Positions 45,834 through 55,879 of a stretch of DNA of 64,000 nucleotides are shown in pieces. Under the pieces are notes generated by a model. The model saw only the letters and a program-made list of their open reading frames with translations, made no database searches and was not told the DNA's origin. Every line of letters starts with the position of its first letter. Positions within the stretch are counted from its first letter, which is position 1. The translations under genes and the position numbers were made by a program. This DNA is from an uncultured Celeribacter sp. (GTDB lineage Bacteria > Pseudomonadota > Alphaproteobacteria > Rhodobacterales > Rhodobacteraceae): the NCBI RefSeq assembly GCF_963675965.1, contig NZ_OY780935.1, forward strand, positions 434,001 to 498,000, given 5' to 3'.

Positions 45834-46355
45834 TCACTCCGCAAGGCCCACGACCACGGAGACCGTGCAGTGATAGCCCTTGTCGGTGTTTGCCATGCAC
45901 CAGTTGATGTCGTTGTAGAGCCCCATGCGGTAGCCGGGACGTTCGCCTTCCGAGGTGTAGCAGAAGGTTGCCGAGGCCACCGACGGCTTGCCGCAACAGT
46001 CGTTATAGGCGACCAGATAGTCCTTGCCGTCATCCGGGTTGGAACAGGTGCCGACCCAGGACACAGCCGAGGCAGACGATCCCGGCGGACATTGTGTCAG
46101 CGAGCCACCTGAGGTGGAACACAGGTTGCCGTCCAGCGCACAGTGACGCCAGTAGGAACACTCATCCTCCGGCAGCTCAGAGGCATTGGCACGACGATCA
46201 AAGGGCAGGATCGGCGTGGCAACAGCCGCCCCCAGAACAGAGGCACCTGCCTTGGCCATGAAGCTACGACGACCGAGGCTGCGGGCCGCGCTGCGCGCAC
46301 CGGTTTCCACGGATTTATCGAGTGTCTTGAGAAGTTTGTCGATCAGTCTTGTCAT
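45834..46355 (-). CDS. aauA: Aralkylamine (aromatic amine) dehydrogenase light chain, TTQ subunit
   Basis: 173-residue precursor with a twin-arginine-like signal (GRRSFMAKAG, residues 28-37). The tryptophan tryptophylquinone residues are W100 (SWVGTC) and W152 (NDINWC). The C-terminal part (DGKDYL, DCCGK, ERPGY, NWCMAN, VGLA) resembles the aromatic amine dehydrogenase chain more than methylamine dehydrogenase. Only ten cysteines are present instead of twelve: the second Cys of the usual CxC at 79-81 and its disulfide partner near 129-130 are both gone. It needs MauE/MauD-type proteins, encoded upstream, for disulfides. Confidence 0.9.
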   Translation of the reverse strand: MTRLIDKLLKTLDKSVETGARSAARSLGRRSFMAKAGASVLGAAVATPILPFDRRANASELPEDECSYWRHCALDGNLCSTSGGSLTQCPPGSSASAVSWVGTCSNPDDGKDYLVAYNDCCGKPSVASATFCYTSEGERPGYRMGLYNDINWCMANTDKGYHCTVSVVVGLAE

Positions 46356-46378
46356 AATCGGGTCCTTTCGGAAGAGAG

Positions 46379-46972
46379 TTAGATGCCCATCTGCTGGGCG
46401 ACAGCGGCCTGATAGGAAGGGATGCCGGTCTCGGAGGCGGTGAACAGGCTTTCGAGCTGTTCACGAGAATTGACGAGCCCCTTGGCCCGGACCTTTCCGT
46501 CCGGTCCCATGAGCACGGCAAAGGGCAGTTTCGCGACCTTGAAGGTCATGCCCAGATCTGAGGACAGCGCATAGGGGAAGCTTGCAAGCTCTTCCTTTTC
46601 GATGAGCCGCCGGTGCGCCGCTTCGCGCCCGTCGGAGGCCAGTGCGACATCGAGCCAGCCCTTTTCATCATCCCGGATCGATTTGATCGCGGGCAGCAGC
46701 GCCTTGCAGATCGGACATGTCGTGGACAGGAAGAACACGAGCTGCGCCCGGCCTTCAGGTCCGCCCAGCGGAAACTCCGCACCATTCAGATTCGGCAGCG
46801 TCATGGCCGGCACAGATTCGCCGATGTCAGGACCACTGTCGGAAATCATCGCCCCGACCGGGGATACCCGTTCGAACAGAATGCCGATCTGGCGGGCGAG
46901 CGCAAAGATGATTGCGATCTGAACCAGCACGACAACCCAGAGGGCGATGTTGGAGAAGATGAGTATTGTCAT
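46379..46972 (-). CDS. mauD: Thioredoxin-like amine dehydrogenase maturation protein
   Basis: 197 residues: one N-terminal membrane anchor (FSNIALWVVVLVQIAIIFALA) and a periplasmic thioredoxin-like domain with active-site C86-P-I-C89 in STTCPICKALLP. MauD family proteins help form the six disulfides of the quinoprotein light chain. Located between mauE and aauA. Confidence 0.9.
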   Translation of the reverse strand: MTILIFSNIALWVVVLVQIAIIFALARQIGILFERVSPVGAMISDSGPDIGESVPAMTLPNLNGAEFPLGGPEGRAQLVFFLSTTCPICKALLPAIKSIRDDEKGWLDVALASDGREAAHRRLIEKEELASFPYALSSDLGMTFKVAKLPFAVLMGPDGKVRAKGLVNSREQLESLFTASETGIPSYQAAVAQQMGI

Positions 46973-46990
46973 GTCGTCATATGTCCTCTC

Positions 46991-47518
46991 TCATCCAGCT
47001 TGACGGATGTGGGGAAGATGCGAGGCCAGCAGAGAGGCCACGGAGTAGATGGCATAGAAGGTGACGCCAGCGGTGATCGCCATCAGCGCGCCCACCGCAC
47101 CGACGCCGCCGGTCGGCAGCGCCGCCACGGCCAAAGCCATGAGGGTCAGCCCGCCATTGCGCACCAGCGTCAACCCGGACACGATCTGAGGCGCACCACC
47201 GCAACCACAGTCGATTTCCGTCCGTCCGCGCATCAGTGCCACGGCCATCAACAGCCCGTAGCCCGCAAAGACACCCGCCGCCATCAGCCCGCCAAACGGC
47301 CGGGAAAATGGCATGAGCACCGCGAGCACCGTGAGGATTTCCACCCCCATCAGCCCCCGGATGATCGCGGGCACCATATGGCGCGGCACCACCTCATAGC
47401 CCTGCGCGAAGCCCACCGTTTCATAAAAGGCCTGTGCCTTGTGCCAGGCCGCGCGCGCCAGAACGAGCACGAGAAAGCTCGTCAGTGTCGCGGAGGTGAG
47501 TTGCGGCAGGTCTTCCAT
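46991..47518 (-). CDS. mauE: Membrane protein for amine dehydrogenase maturation
   Basis: 175 residues with four or five TM helices (SATLTSFLVLVLARAAWHKAQAF, GLMGVEILTVLAVLMP, AGVFAGYGLLMAVAL) and the MauE cysteine pair C104-G-C106 in EIDCGCGG. It works with MauD in periplasmic disulfide formation. Its ATG overlaps the aauB stop (TGATG). Confidence 0.88.
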   Translation of the reverse strand: MEDLPQLTSATLTSFLVLVLARAAWHKAQAFYETVGFAQGYEVVPRHMVPAIIRGLMGVEILTVLAVLMPFSRPFGGLMAAGVFAGYGLLMAVALMRGRTEIDCGCGGAPQIVSGLTLVRNGGLTLMALAVAALPTGGVGAVGALMAITAGVTFYAIYSVASLLASHLPHIRQAG

Positions 47519-48657
47519 CAGCGATCAAGCTCCATGACCGTCGGCCAGCCAGCGATGTTGAACTCTTCGGACATCTCCAAAGACACCTCATCGCCCATCT
47601 CGACGCTATAGAGGAACACGCCCCCCTCTTCGTCGGCGGTGTAGAGCATCGGTTCTTCGGTCTGGGTGACGATCATTGAGTTTTCGTGATGCGCGTTGGA
47701 GCGGCCAACCACGGTTTTGCTCTCCAGATCGACCGACCAGATTTCCTCGGCACCGTTTTTATGCGACCCGTCATAGGCGCCCGAGTGCATCAGGACGAAG
47801 GCCGTGTTCGTCGGCGCGTTATAGGCAATCAGTTCCGAACCGGAGGGTGCCCAGTTGCCCAGAACTCCGTCGGTCAGGGCCACGGTTTCGCTGAGAACCG
47901 GCACATCGCCGCTATCGTCGACGAAATAGAGGTTGCCGTTGTAGGACACGTAAACCAGTTGCTCGCCCACGCGCACGCCATTGGTGAACAGCGCATCGGA
48001 ATCGACGTCAAAGATCTTTTCCGACTTCGCCGGATCGCTGAAAGTGCCGTCTGCACCATAAGCATAGGTCTGGAAGGTGCCGTCACCGCAAATCATGGTG
48101 AACTTCATCCCCGAGGTCGACGGGAAGATCCCCCAGCAGCCCGGCGTCGGCACTTCGGCAATTGCGGCACCTGCAGCGATGTCGATCACCGATACGGAGG
48201 TGGCCGGCGTCGCGTTCTGCACCAGCGCATAGGCCTCGTCCGCAGAGAGCGCCAGCAAAACCGGCTGGCTTTCCACTTGGGCCATTTTGACGCCGAATTC
48301 GAATTCGCTCTTCACCTTGAGCGTCTCGACGTCCCAGGTGTGGAACACGTTGGTGATCGGGCCATAGGTGTAGCGTTCGAAATAGACGGAGGTGGTGTAA
48401 AGTGTCTTGCCGTCGCCAGACAGCACCATCTGCGCGGTCGTGCCCGGCCCCATGTTGCCTTTCATGGCAAAATCTTCGGCCCCCAGAACGTTGACTGCGG
48501 ACGGACCTTTCCAAGCCTGATCAAGGACGAAAAGATTCGGTCCTTCGTCGATGGTTTCCTTGACGGTGAGGGTTTCGGGGGCGATGGCCTCTTGTGCGCA
48601 GACCGGACCGGTCAGCGCGGCGAAAGCCACGAATGCGGCTGTTGTGGATTTCATCAT
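47518..48657 (-). CDS. aauB: Aralkylamine dehydrogenase heavy chain
   Basis: 379-residue exported beta-propeller subunit: signal peptide STTAAFVAFAALTGPVCA, then repeated blades (GKTLYTTSVYFERYTYGPITNVFHTWDVETLKVKSEFEF, PTPGCWGIFPSTSGMKFTMICGDG, WSVDLESKTVVGRSNAHHENSMIVTQ, EPMLYTADEEGGVFLYSVEMGDEV). It forms the alpha2beta2 periplasmic enzyme with AauA that deaminates primary amines to aldehydes plus ammonia. First gene of aauB-mauE-mauD-aauA-cyt-cyt, divergent from an AraC regulator. Confidence 0.9.
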   Translation of the reverse strand: MMKSTTAAFVAFAALTGPVCAQEAIAPETLTVKETIDEGPNLFVLDQAWKGPSAVNVLGAEDFAMKGNMGPGTTAQMVLSGDGKTLYTTSVYFERYTYGPITNVFHTWDVETLKVKSEFEFGVKMAQVESQPVLLALSADEAYALVQNATPATSVSVIDIAAGAAIAEVPTPGCWGIFPSTSGMKFTMICGDGTFQTYAYGADGTFSDPAKSEKIFDVDSDALFTNGVRVGEQLVYVSYNGNLYFVDDSGDVPVLSETVALTDGVLGNWAPSGSELIAYNAPTNTAFVLMHSGAYDGSHKNGAEEIWSVDLESKTVVGRSNAHHENSMIVTQTEEPMLYTADEEGGVFLYSVEMGDEVSLEMSEEFNIAGWPTVMELDR

Positions 48658-48848
48658 CTGTCTCCTGGTGATGGTCTCGTGAACAGCATAGGAGTGACAA
48701 AATGCAGCCCGCTATCCGCCTCCCACGTGAAATTTCGCACATAAAATATGCAGCGGAAAAATCTGCGCTCGGGCCGGACGACTTCGCTTGACAGTTCCGG
48801 CGCCCTACACGCTGAGATAGGAAATAAGCAAACATTCCGGACAGTTAC

Positions 48849-49778
48849 ATGCGCACCCAAGTCGCCACCGCCCCTCGCCTGCGTGAAACCCATTTCGACA
48901 GTTTCGTAGATCAGGAGCGCGGACTTGCTGGCTGGAATCAGCTCTATCGACAGCTTTCCCCCGGCGCTTTCAGAGGCCATATCGTCGCACTCGACTGGGG
49001 CGCATTCACACTCTATCGCGAAACCGTGAACCAATGCATGGAGAACATCTATCGCGTACCTGATGGCTGCGCCTGCGTTGGATTTTCACTGGGGAAACGG
49101 GTCAAAATGACCGGCGTCACACAGGACATCGGCGCAGGATCCGGCATGATCAACGTCGCCGATGAGGACTATCACATATTCACCGACTCTCAGTCCGACT
49201 ACATCATGCTGACAGTCCCCCTGGACAAGCTGCCCCATGGTGTCGCCACCGGTGTCCGTTCGCTGCGGCTGAACGAAGGGCATGACATTGCGGGCTGGAT
49301 GCTGATGTTGCTGGAAAGCGCCCGCAAGGGCATCGCCCAGGAGGCCGTTCTGCATCTGGCCCCGGATCTTTTGATGGACCGCATTTCACTCTGGGCGCCT
49401 CAGGATCAACAGGCGACACCCAGGCGGAAAACGCCCCGCGGCCTGATAGCGGACATTCTGGACGCCTGCGAAACCCTGCCCTTTGACCTGCTCAGCGTCA
49501 GCGCGCTGTCCGAACATCTCGACCGCGACCGAGCCACTCTGCGCTCAGCCTGCCTGGAGCGAACCGGCATGTCTTTGGATCATCTCCTGAAGGGCCGCCG
49601 CATGAGCGAAGTCCACCGCCGCCTCCGCAGCGCGGATCCGCGCACGACAAAAGTGTCTGATGTCAGCATGGAATACGGCTATTTCCACTGGGGCCGGTTC
49701 GCGCAAAGCTATCGCGCGATGTTCGGCGAACGCCCTTCGGATACGCTACGTAGGCCTGCAGACACCGTAGTCTGCTGA
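48849..49778 (+). CDS. AraC-family regulator of the amine dehydrogenase operon
   Basis: 309 residues. The N-terminal part is a sensor of the EutR-like type without a clear domain (HFDSFVDQERGLAGWNQLYRQLSPGAFRG). The C-terminal part has two helix-turn-helix units (LSVSALSEHLDRDRATLRSACLERTGMSLDHLLKGRRM and VSDVSMEYGYFHWGRFAQSYRAMFGERP). It diverges from aauB over 191 bases and probably activates that operon in response to the amine or aldehyde. TTGACA at 48788-48793 is a possible -35 of its own promoter. Confidence 0.85.
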   Translation: MRTQVATAPRLRETHFDSFVDQERGLAGWNQLYRQLSPGAFRGHIVALDWGAFTLYRETVNQCMENIYRVPDGCACVGFSLGKRVKMTGVTQDIGAGSGMINVADEDYHIFTDSQSDYIMLTVPLDKLPHGVATGVRSLRLNEGHDIAGWMLMLLESARKGIAQEAVLHLAPDLLMDRISLWAPQDQQATPRRKTPRGLIADILDACETLPFDLLSVSALSEHLDRDRATLRSACLERTGMSLDHLLKGRRMSEVHRRLRSADPRTTKVSDVSMEYGYFHWGRFAQSYRAMFGERPSDTLRRPADTVVC

Positions 49779-49790
49779 GCGCCCTGCACG

Positions 49791-49816
49791 AAAAAGGGCG
49801 GGACTTCCCGCCCTTT
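49791..49816. terminator. Bidirectional terminator
   Basis: AAAGGGCGGG (49793-49802), ACTT loop, CCCGCCCTTT (49807-49816), with TTTTT on the minus strand. It separates the AraC gene from the convergent lipoprotein gene. Confidence 0.88.
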
Positions 49817-49841
49817 GCCTGTCGTCATCGCATCACGGCGC

Positions 49842-50030
49842 TCAGGCCGAGGGGAAACTCGGCACGTCCAGAGTTTTAATCTCGGCAGGCTGGTCGCCCT
49901 CACCAATTTCCTGGCAAGCCACCGGATAATGGGTCGCGGTATCGCATTGCGAGATCGGATATTTACCGGTGCTGCTGCAGGCAGCGAGGCTGAGAGAGAG
50001 AAGAGACATCATCAGAATTGCGCGGGTCAT
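49842..50030 (-). CDS. Small lipoprotein
   Basis: 62-residue precursor: signal peptide TRAILMMSLLSLSL with lipobox LAAC (Cys at about 18), leaving a mature lipoprotein of about 45 residues containing two further Cys (SQC, VAC) that could form a disulfide. AAGGA lies at good spacing before ATG 50030; the longer upstream frame has no signal peptide. The function is not recognised. It lies alone between the AraC gene and ade. Confidence 0.75.
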   Translation of the reverse strand: MTRAILMMSLLSLSLAACSSTGKYPISQCDTATHYPVACQEIGEGDQPAEIKTLDVPSFPSA

Positions 50031-50141
50031 GGCGGCGTTCCTTTCTACAAGATCCAGAGGGGAAGCCCTTCTGGGCCAATCATTCTGCCGCCTAAATATG
50101 CGCCGTTTCCCGCAGGTCAACGGGGGGTGGCGCAAAAAGTG

Positions 50142-50158
50142 AACTAAAACGTTTAGTT
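50142..50158. promoter_or_regulatory. Inverted repeat upstream of the lipoprotein gene
   Basis: AACTAAA (50142-50148) and TTTAGTT (50152-50158) are perfect 7-bp arms with a 3-base spacer; GACA-N3-TGTC (50160-50170) adjoins it. Together these A+T-rich symmetric sites lie 112-140 bases upstream of the lipoprotein start and 57-85 bases after the ade stop. An operator is more likely than a terminator. Confidence 0.4.
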
Positions 50159-50226
50159 TGACAATATGTCGCACCCTGAAGTGGCCTATCGACCGGCTTC
50201 CCCCACCCCGCGGCCTCAAAATGAGC

Positions 50227-51921
50227 TTAGGGGATGAGCTCGAATTTCGTGACATCCACCATGCCGCGATCGGTGATTTTCAGTGCGGGAATGACCGGCA
50301 GGGCCAGAAAGGCCAGTTGCAGGAACGGTTCTTCCAGTGTCACCCCCAAGCTGCGCGCCGCCGCGCGCAGCTCAACCAGCCGGTCACGCACCTCTTCAAA
50401 AGGCTCAAGGCTCATCAGCCCAGCAACCGGCAGGGCCAATTCAGCCAGAACCACGCCGTCGCGCACGACCACAAAGCCGCCCTCGATGTCCGACAGGCGA
50501 TTGGCCGCCACGGCCATATCGTCGTAATCCATGCCGACGCTGACGATATTGTGGTGATCATGACAAACCGTCGAGGCAATCGCCCCCGCCTGCAGCCCAA
50601 AGCCTTTGACAAAGCCGCTGGCGACATTGCCGTTCTTGCCGTGACGCTCCACGACGGTGATCCGGGTCAGATCCCGATCTGCATCCGGACGCTTGTCGCC
50701 GTCGACAATCGGAATGGTTTCGCGCAGATGTTCGGTGATGATCTTGCCTTCGAGAATGCCGATCACATCGGTCTCTTCGCGATTGCCGATGATGCGGAAA
50801 TCCGCTGCCGCGACGCGTTTTGCCTTGACGGAACCACGCCCCACCGGGGCGACATGGCCGCGCGCAGCAAAAGCCGCGTCATTGACCTCGACCCCATTGG
50901 CAAAGACACGCTGCGCACGGCAGCTTTCCAGACTGTCCAGAACCACGATGTCGGCGCGCTTGCCCGGCGCGATCATGCCGCGATCCTTGAGGCCAAAGGC
51001 CTCCGCCGCCGACAGGGACGCGGCGCGGTAGACTGCCAGAGGCGGACATCCCAGCGCGATCAATTCGCGGATCATATAGTCCAGATGCCCGTGCTCGCCG
51101 ATGTCCAGCGGATTGCGGTCATCGGTGCACAGGCACATGTAAGGCGCCGTCAAATGGGTCAGAAGCGGTTGCAAGGCGTGCAAATCCTTGGAGACGGAGC
51201 CCTCGCGGATCAGCACGCGCATGCCCTTGCGCAGCTTTTCGCGTGCCTCAGCAGCGGTGGTGGCCTCATGTTCGGTGCGGATGCCCGCGGCAATATAGGC
51301 GTTCAGATCGCGGCCCGTCAGCTGCGGACAATGGCCGTCGATATGGCGATCCTCAAACAGGCGGATTTTCTTCATCGCCTCCGGGTCGGTATGAATCACG
51401 CCGGGGTAGTTCATGAACTCCGCCAGCCCAATGCCCGAAGGATGCCCCATGACCTGTTCAAGATCCCCGGCCAGAAGCTCCGCCCCGGCAGTTTCCATAT
51501 CGGTCGAAGGCACACAGGAGCTGAGCTGCACCCGCACATCCATCAGCGTATGTTCCGAAGCCGCCTGAAAATAGCGGATGCCCGCCAGCCCGATCACATT
51601 GGCAATCTCATGCGGATCGCAAATCGCCGTCGTCACCCCGCGCGGCGTGACGCAACGGTCGAACTCAAAAGGTGTGACCAGAGAGCTTTCGATATGCAGA
51701 TGGGTGTCGATGAACCCCGGCACCAGCACCTGCCCCGTGACATCGATTTCGCGTGTGCCCTCATAACTTTCGAAGACACCAACGATCCGATCCGCCGTGA
51801 TTGCCACATCGCCCGGGATCAACTCGCCTGTCATCAAATCAAAAATAAGACCGTTTTTCAGGACGATATCGGCCTTTTGCGCCCCGCGCGCTGCGGCAAT
51901 CCGCTGTTCCAGATGTGACAT
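50227..51921 (-). CDS. ade: Adenine deaminase
   Basis: 564-residue amidohydrolase converting adenine to hypoxanthine and ammonia. Metal motif DTHLHIESS, the carboxylate region CTDDRNP, and the C-terminal substrate block [19 protein letters not shown] are present, with normal full length. It begins 8 bases after the CysG-like gene. Could supply hypoxanthine to purine salvage; guaB is 30 kb away. Confidence 0.93.
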   Translation of the reverse strand: MSHLEQRIAAARGAQKADIVLKNGLIFDLMTGELIPGDVAITADRIVGVFESYEGTREIDVTGQVLVPGFIDTHLHIESSLVTPFEFDRCVTPRGVTTAICDPHEIANVIGLAGIRYFQAASEHTLMDVRVQLSSCVPSTDMETAGAELLAGDLEQVMGHPSGIGLAEFMNYPGVIHTDPEAMKKIRLFEDRHIDGHCPQLTGRDLNAYIAAGIRTEHEATTAAEAREKLRKGMRVLIREGSVSKDLHALQPLLTHLTAPYMCLCTDDRNPLDIGEHGHLDYMIRELIALGCPPLAVYRAASLSAAEAFGLKDRGMIAPGKRADIVVLDSLESCRAQRVFANGVEVNDAAFAARGHVAPVGRGSVKAKRVAAADFRIIGNREETDVIGILEGKIITEHLRETIPIVDGDKRPDADRDLTRITVVERHGKNGNVASGFVKGFGLQAGAIASTVCHDHHNIVSVGMDYDDMAVAANRLSDIEGGFVVVRDGVVLAELALPVAGLMSLEPFEEVRDRLVELRAAARSLGVTLEEPFLQLAFLALPVIPALKITDRGMVDVTKFELIP

Positions 51922-51929
51922 GGTCTCTC

Positions 51930-52910
51930 CTATACTCTGACAGCGGGCACCCGCTCGATATCCTCTGGCAGCCCCAGTGCCGCCCGCTCCGCATCCCGCC
52001 GCGCCACAAGCCAGACGACCCGCCCGCCGCGTTCCAGAACCGTCATCACCACCTTGCGCTGATCGGACAAAAGCCAGTCTTCCGTGCCCGGATCGCGTCC
52101 CACCACAACGCGGTCGGCATCGCGACGCGCCAGTTCCAGGATTGGCAGAAAGGACGGATCAGAACAGAGCACCATATCCGCCTCCTGCAGGCGCTGTACC
52201 GCGCGCAGGGTCATCAGATCCGGGTCCGGACTGCTGACCGGCAAGAGCGCAACCGCACCCTCGGAGGGCTCTTCGGGTGCACCACCTGCGGCAATCGCGG
52301 CCTTGATCGTTGCTGCCGCCTCACGTTCTGCCCCGCGCGCAAACAACCGACGCGGCTGATCGGAATAGACCCAGCGCCAGAAGGCACGGCGCTTGGCACG
52401 CGGCACTTCGGCTGCGACACTGTCGCGCAACCGCCCGCCCAAAGCGACAAGATCGCCCAGACGCGGTTCCAGCATTTCCTCAAGCCGGGTCTTGATCTGG
52501 CGCGCGAGAACCGGGGCCGCACCTTCCGATCCGATGGCCACCACCAGCGGGTCGCGATCCACCAAAGACGGTGTCGTCGCCTCGCATAATTCTGGCCGGT
52601 CCACCACATTGATCAACGCACCAGCAGCCCGCACCAGTTCAGCGACCTCTTCGTCGCGCGTAGCGTCTTCGGTGCAGACGAAAACCAAAGCGGCCCCGGT
52701 GAACAGCTCTGCCGTCAACTCGCCCGCGTGATGGCGCGCACGTCCGTCCTTGACCAGCGCCTGCAGTTCCGCGTCCAGATCGGGCGCTGCAAAAATCATC
52801 CGGGCTTCGGTCTTGAGCATCAGCCGTGCCTTTTGCGCCGCTGTCTCGCCGCCCCCCACGATCACCACATCACGGTCGGCCATACGCAGGAACATGGGGA
52901 AGAATTTCAT
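51930..52910 (-). CDS. Precorrin-2 dehydrogenase/sirohydrochlorin ferrochelatase with partial methyltransferase tail
   Basis: 326 residues. The N-terminal 200 match the CysG-A/Met8 part ([91 protein letters not shown]). The remaining 120 resemble only the first half of a uroporphyrinogen methyltransferase ([30 protein letters not shown]), but GAGPGD is replaced by VSSPDPD and the C-terminal half is missing. It would still oxidise precorrin-2 and insert iron. Coupled to ade. Confidence 0.82.
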   Translation of the reverse strand: MKFFPMFLRMADRDVVIVGGGETAAQKARLMLKTEARMIFAAPDLDAELQALVKDGRARHHAGELTAELFTGAALVFVCTEDATRDEEVAELVRAAGALINVVDRPELCEATTPSLVDRDPLVVAIGSEGAAPVLARQIKTRLEEMLEPRLGDLVALGGRLRDSVAAEVPRAKRRAFWRWVYSDQPRRLFARGAEREAAATIKAAIAAGGAPEEPSEGAVALLPVSSPDPDLMTLRAVQRLQEADMVLCSDPSFLPILELARRDADRVVVGRDPGTEDWLLSDQRKVVMTVLERGGRVVWLVARRDAERAALGLPEDIERVPAVRV

Positions 52911-52987
52911 CGTCAGGACCTCTTTTGCGGGCTTTCGGCCAGACTCCCCTATTGCCGCGCAAATGACAAGAGAGTGCGCACAGCAAA

Positions 52988-53010
52988 ACGGGCGGGAAGG
53001 TCCCGCCCGT
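52988..53010 (-). terminator. Terminator of the xyl operon
   Basis: ACGGGCGGGA (52988-52997) pairs perfectly with TCCCGCCCGT (53001-53010); on the minus strand TTTT follows. It is 40 bases after the xylA stop. Confidence 0.8.
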
Positions 53011-53049
53011 CACGCGCTTGTCCGATCGTGTCAGATCCTTATCGTCAGA

Positions 53050-54354
53050 TCACAGATAACTGTTGACCAGATTTTCCAGTCGCTCCTGCCGGCCTGAGCG
53101 GGGTTCGGGGTTGATGTCGTCGCTCAAAACCCGCTCCTGAATGGAGGACAGATCGCCCTCGGCCAGCATGGTTGCATTCACCGGCTTGTCCCAATCGCCA
53201 TAGCGTTCCGCCCGGGCCGCTTCGAGTTTGCCATCCTCAAGCATCTTCGCCGCCGTCTTGAGGCCACGCGCACAGACATCCATACCCCCCACATGCGCCA
53301 GAACCAGATCCTCCGGATCGAGCGACTGGCGACGGATACGGGCATCGAAATTCGTGCCGCCGGTGGTGAACCCGCCCGCCTTGAGCACCTCGTAATAGGC
53401 CAAAGCCACCTCGGGCACATTGTTGGGGAATTGATCCGTGTCCCAGCCGGACTGATAGTCGTTACGGTTCATGTCGATCGAGCCCAGAAGCCCTAGAGAC
53501 CCGGCCAGTGCAAGCTCATGTTCAAAGGAATGCCCGGCAAGGATGGCGTGACCCTGCTCAATGTTGACCTTGACCTCATTTTCCAGCCCAAAGCGTTTAA
53601 GGAATCCATACACGGTGGCGACGTCGAAATCGTATTGATGTTTTGACGGCTCCTGCGGTTTGGGTTCGATCAGAATGGTGCCCTCCCAGCCCATCTTGTG
53701 TTTGTAGTCCACGACCATTTCCAGCATCTTGGCGGCCTGATGCGCCTCGCGCCCCAGGTCGGTGTTGAGCAGCGTTTCATAGCCCTCACGACCGCCCCAA
53801 AGCACATAGTTCGCGCCCCCGAGCTTCATCGTCGCATCCATGCAGCTTTTGATCGTCGCAGCGGAATAGGCGAAAACATCAGGATCGGGGTTGGTCGCAG
53901 CCCCGGCCATGAAACGGCGGTTGGTGAACAGGTTGGCGGTGCCCCAGAGCAGCCGCGTGCGGCTCTGCTCCATCTTGGCCGCGAAATAGTCGACGATTTC
54001 CTCAAGGTTGCGTTTGCTTTCGGCAAAGGTTTTGCCTTCGGGCCGCACATCGGCATCGTGAAAACAGAAAAACGGGGCGTTGAGCAGACCGAACAGCTCG
54101 AACGCCACATCCGCCTTCAGCTTGGCATCTGCCATGCTGTCGCCGAACCATGGCCGATCATAGGTGCGCCCGCCAAAGGGATCACCGCCCTCATAGGCGA
54201 AGCTGTGCCAATAGGCGACGGCAAAGCGCAGGTGATCTTCCATCCGTTTGCCTGCGACGATTTCGTCGGGATTGTAGTGCTTGAAGGCAAATTCATTGTC
54301 GCTTTCGGGCCCCTCGTAGGCAATCTGCGGGATGTCTTTGAAAAACTGTGTCAT
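53050..54354 (-). CDS. xylA: Xylose isomerase
   Basis: 434 residues, full length for the class II enzyme. CFHDADV carries the catalytic His, [15 protein letters not shown] and GSIDMNR the metal ligands. It turns D-xylose into D-xylulose. Its ATG overlaps the xylB stop (ATGA). Last gene of the operon, an order (F-H-G-B-A on the transcript) unlike the E. coli arrangement. Confidence 0.96.
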   Translation of the reverse strand: MTQFFKDIPQIAYEGPESDNEFAFKHYNPDEIVAGKRMEDHLRFAVAYWHSFAYEGGDPFGGRTYDRPWFGDSMADAKLKADVAFELFGLLNAPFFCFHDADVRPEGKTFAESKRNLEEIVDYFAAKMEQSRTRLLWGTANLFTNRRFMAGAATNPDPDVFAYSAATIKSCMDATMKLGGANYVLWGGREGYETLLNTDLGREAHQAAKMLEMVVDYKHKMGWEGTILIEPKPQEPSKHQYDFDVATVYGFLKRFGLENEVKVNIEQGHAILAGHSFEHELALAGSLGLLGSIDMNRNDYQSGWDTDQFPNNVPEVALAYYEVLKAGGFTTGGTNFDARIRRQSLDPEDLVLAHVGGMDVCARGLKTAAKMLEDGKLEAARAERYGDWDKPVNATMLAEGDLSSIQERVLSDDINPEPRSGRQERLENLVNSYL

Positions 54355-55790
54355 GTCAGCCCCTTGATGGCAGTTTGAGCAGCTTTGAACCGGGCGAACC
54401 CATCGTCAAAAGCGGCGGAAAGCTTGGTGTTCGGGTCGAAAGTGACCTGTGTTTTGGGTGTCGTGGCGATCTCGGACCCCGCCCCGGCGGCGGCCATCAT
54501 GCCCAGACGCGCCGCGCCAAAGGCACCGCCGAAGTCACCGGCGACCGGCAGCGACACCGGGCAGTTCAGAACCGTTGCAATTGCCTCGCACCAGTAGGAC
54601 GACCGCGACCCGCCACCGACCGCCAGCAGATGATCGATCGTTGTGCCGGTGGCCGCCAGCGCCTCGGCGCAATCACGGATGGCAAAGCTCACGCCCTCAA
54701 GCACGGCGCGAGTCCCGGCGGTGCGATCTGTCACATGGTCGAGACCCGTGAAGGCGCCCCGGATCGCGGCATCGTTGAGCGGGGTCCGCTCCCCCCCCAG
54801 ATAGGGTAGAAACTGCGTCTTGCCCGGGGCCTGAAGATTGCCCAGAACCGACGTCAGTTCGGCCGCCCCCTGCCCGACGAACCGCCCATACCAGTTGAGC
54901 GCATCCGTGGCCGCCAGGATCACTCCCATCTGATGCCATGTGTCCGGCAGCGCGTGGCAGAAGGTATGCACCGCTGTGGCCGCATCGGGTTGATAGCCAT
55001 CGTTTGCGGCAAACAGCACGCCTGAGGTGCCAAGGCTGACAAAGGCCTGACCGGCCCGCACGACCCCGACCCCCACGGCAGAGGCGGCGTTATCCCCGCC
55101 GCCGCCTGCGATCACACAGCCCGCACCAATGCCCCAACGCGCGGCCAGTTCGCCGCGCAAAGTGCCGGAGACCTCAGATCCTTCGACCAGACGCGGCATA
55201 TGGCTACGGTCCAGATCAGTGGCAGCCAGCAAGTCATCCGACCAATCCCGCGCGCCCGTGTCAAACCACGACGTGCCCGCGCTGTCCGACATGTCGCCGA
55301 CATGATCGCCACACAGATGCAACCGCAGATAATCCTTGGGCAACAGCACTTTGGCCGTGCGTGCAAAGATCTCCGGCTCATGTTCCTTGACCCAGATCAG
55401 CTTGGGCGCCGTGAAGCCGGGAAAGACAATATTGCCGGTGATCTCGCGAAACTTCGGATTTTCATCAAGCGCCCGAGCCTGTGCATACGAACGCGTGTCG
55501 TTCCACAGAATGCAGGGGCGCAAAACCTGATCGGCCGCATCCAGCAAGGTCGCGCCATGCATCTGACCGGACAGGCCAATGCCCTTCACCTCCGACAGAT
55601 CCGCCTTCGCCTCCAGCGCTGCCATCACGGCCTCGCAGGCGTCAAGCCAGCTCGCCGGGTCCTGTTCTGACCAGCCATCCTGCGGTCGCTCATTGCTCAG
55701 CGGCGCATTGGCCTCGGCGATCACCGCCTGCTGATCGTCGATCAGCAGGCCCTTGAGGCCGGAGGTGCCCAGATCAAGTCCAATATACAT
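54351..55790 (-). CDS. xylB: Xylulokinase
   Basis: 479-residue FGGY kinase: [17 protein letters not shown] at the N-terminus, GLSGQMHGA with the substrate-site residues, [14 protein letters not shown] and [21 protein letters not shown] at the C-terminal ATP side. It makes xylulose-5-phosphate. A 135-base gap with a minisatellite separates it from xylG. Confidence 0.94.
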   Translation of the reverse strand: MYIGLDLGTSGLKGLLIDDQQAVIAEANAPLSNERPQDGWSEQDPASWLDACEAVMAALEAKADLSEVKGIGLSGQMHGATLLDAADQVLRPCILWNDTRSYAQARALDENPKFREITGNIVFPGFTAPKLIWVKEHEPEIFARTAKVLLPKDYLRLHLCGDHVGDMSDSAGTSWFDTGARDWSDDLLAATDLDRSHMPRLVEGSEVSGTLRGELAARWGIGAGCVIAGGGGDNAASAVGVGVVRAGQAFVSLGTSGVLFAANDGYQPDAATAVHTFCHALPDTWHQMGVILAATDALNWYGRFVGQGAAELTSVLGNLQAPGKTQFLPYLGGERTPLNDAAIRGAFTGLDHVTDRTAGTRAVLEGVSFAIRDCAEALAATGTTIDHLLAVGGGSRSSYWCEAIATVLNCPVSLPVAGDFGGAFGAARLGMMAAAGAGSEIATTPKTQVTFDPNTKLSAAFDDGFARFKAAQTAIKGLT

Positions 55791-55879
55791 GCGAAATCCC
55801 TTTGCTATGCTCGCCCGATGCAGAGCCGGCGCAGTTTCTGACGCGGCCCTTCAGCGGCGCCGCATCCGGTTTTCAGACC

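Noticed and set aside
45834..48657. Reading the operon as methylamine dehydrogenase (mau)
   Set aside because: The light chain tail (DGKDYL, NWCMAN, VGLA) and the absence of mauF, mauC and mauG inside the operon fit the aromatic amine enzyme better; mauE and mauD are kept as family names only.
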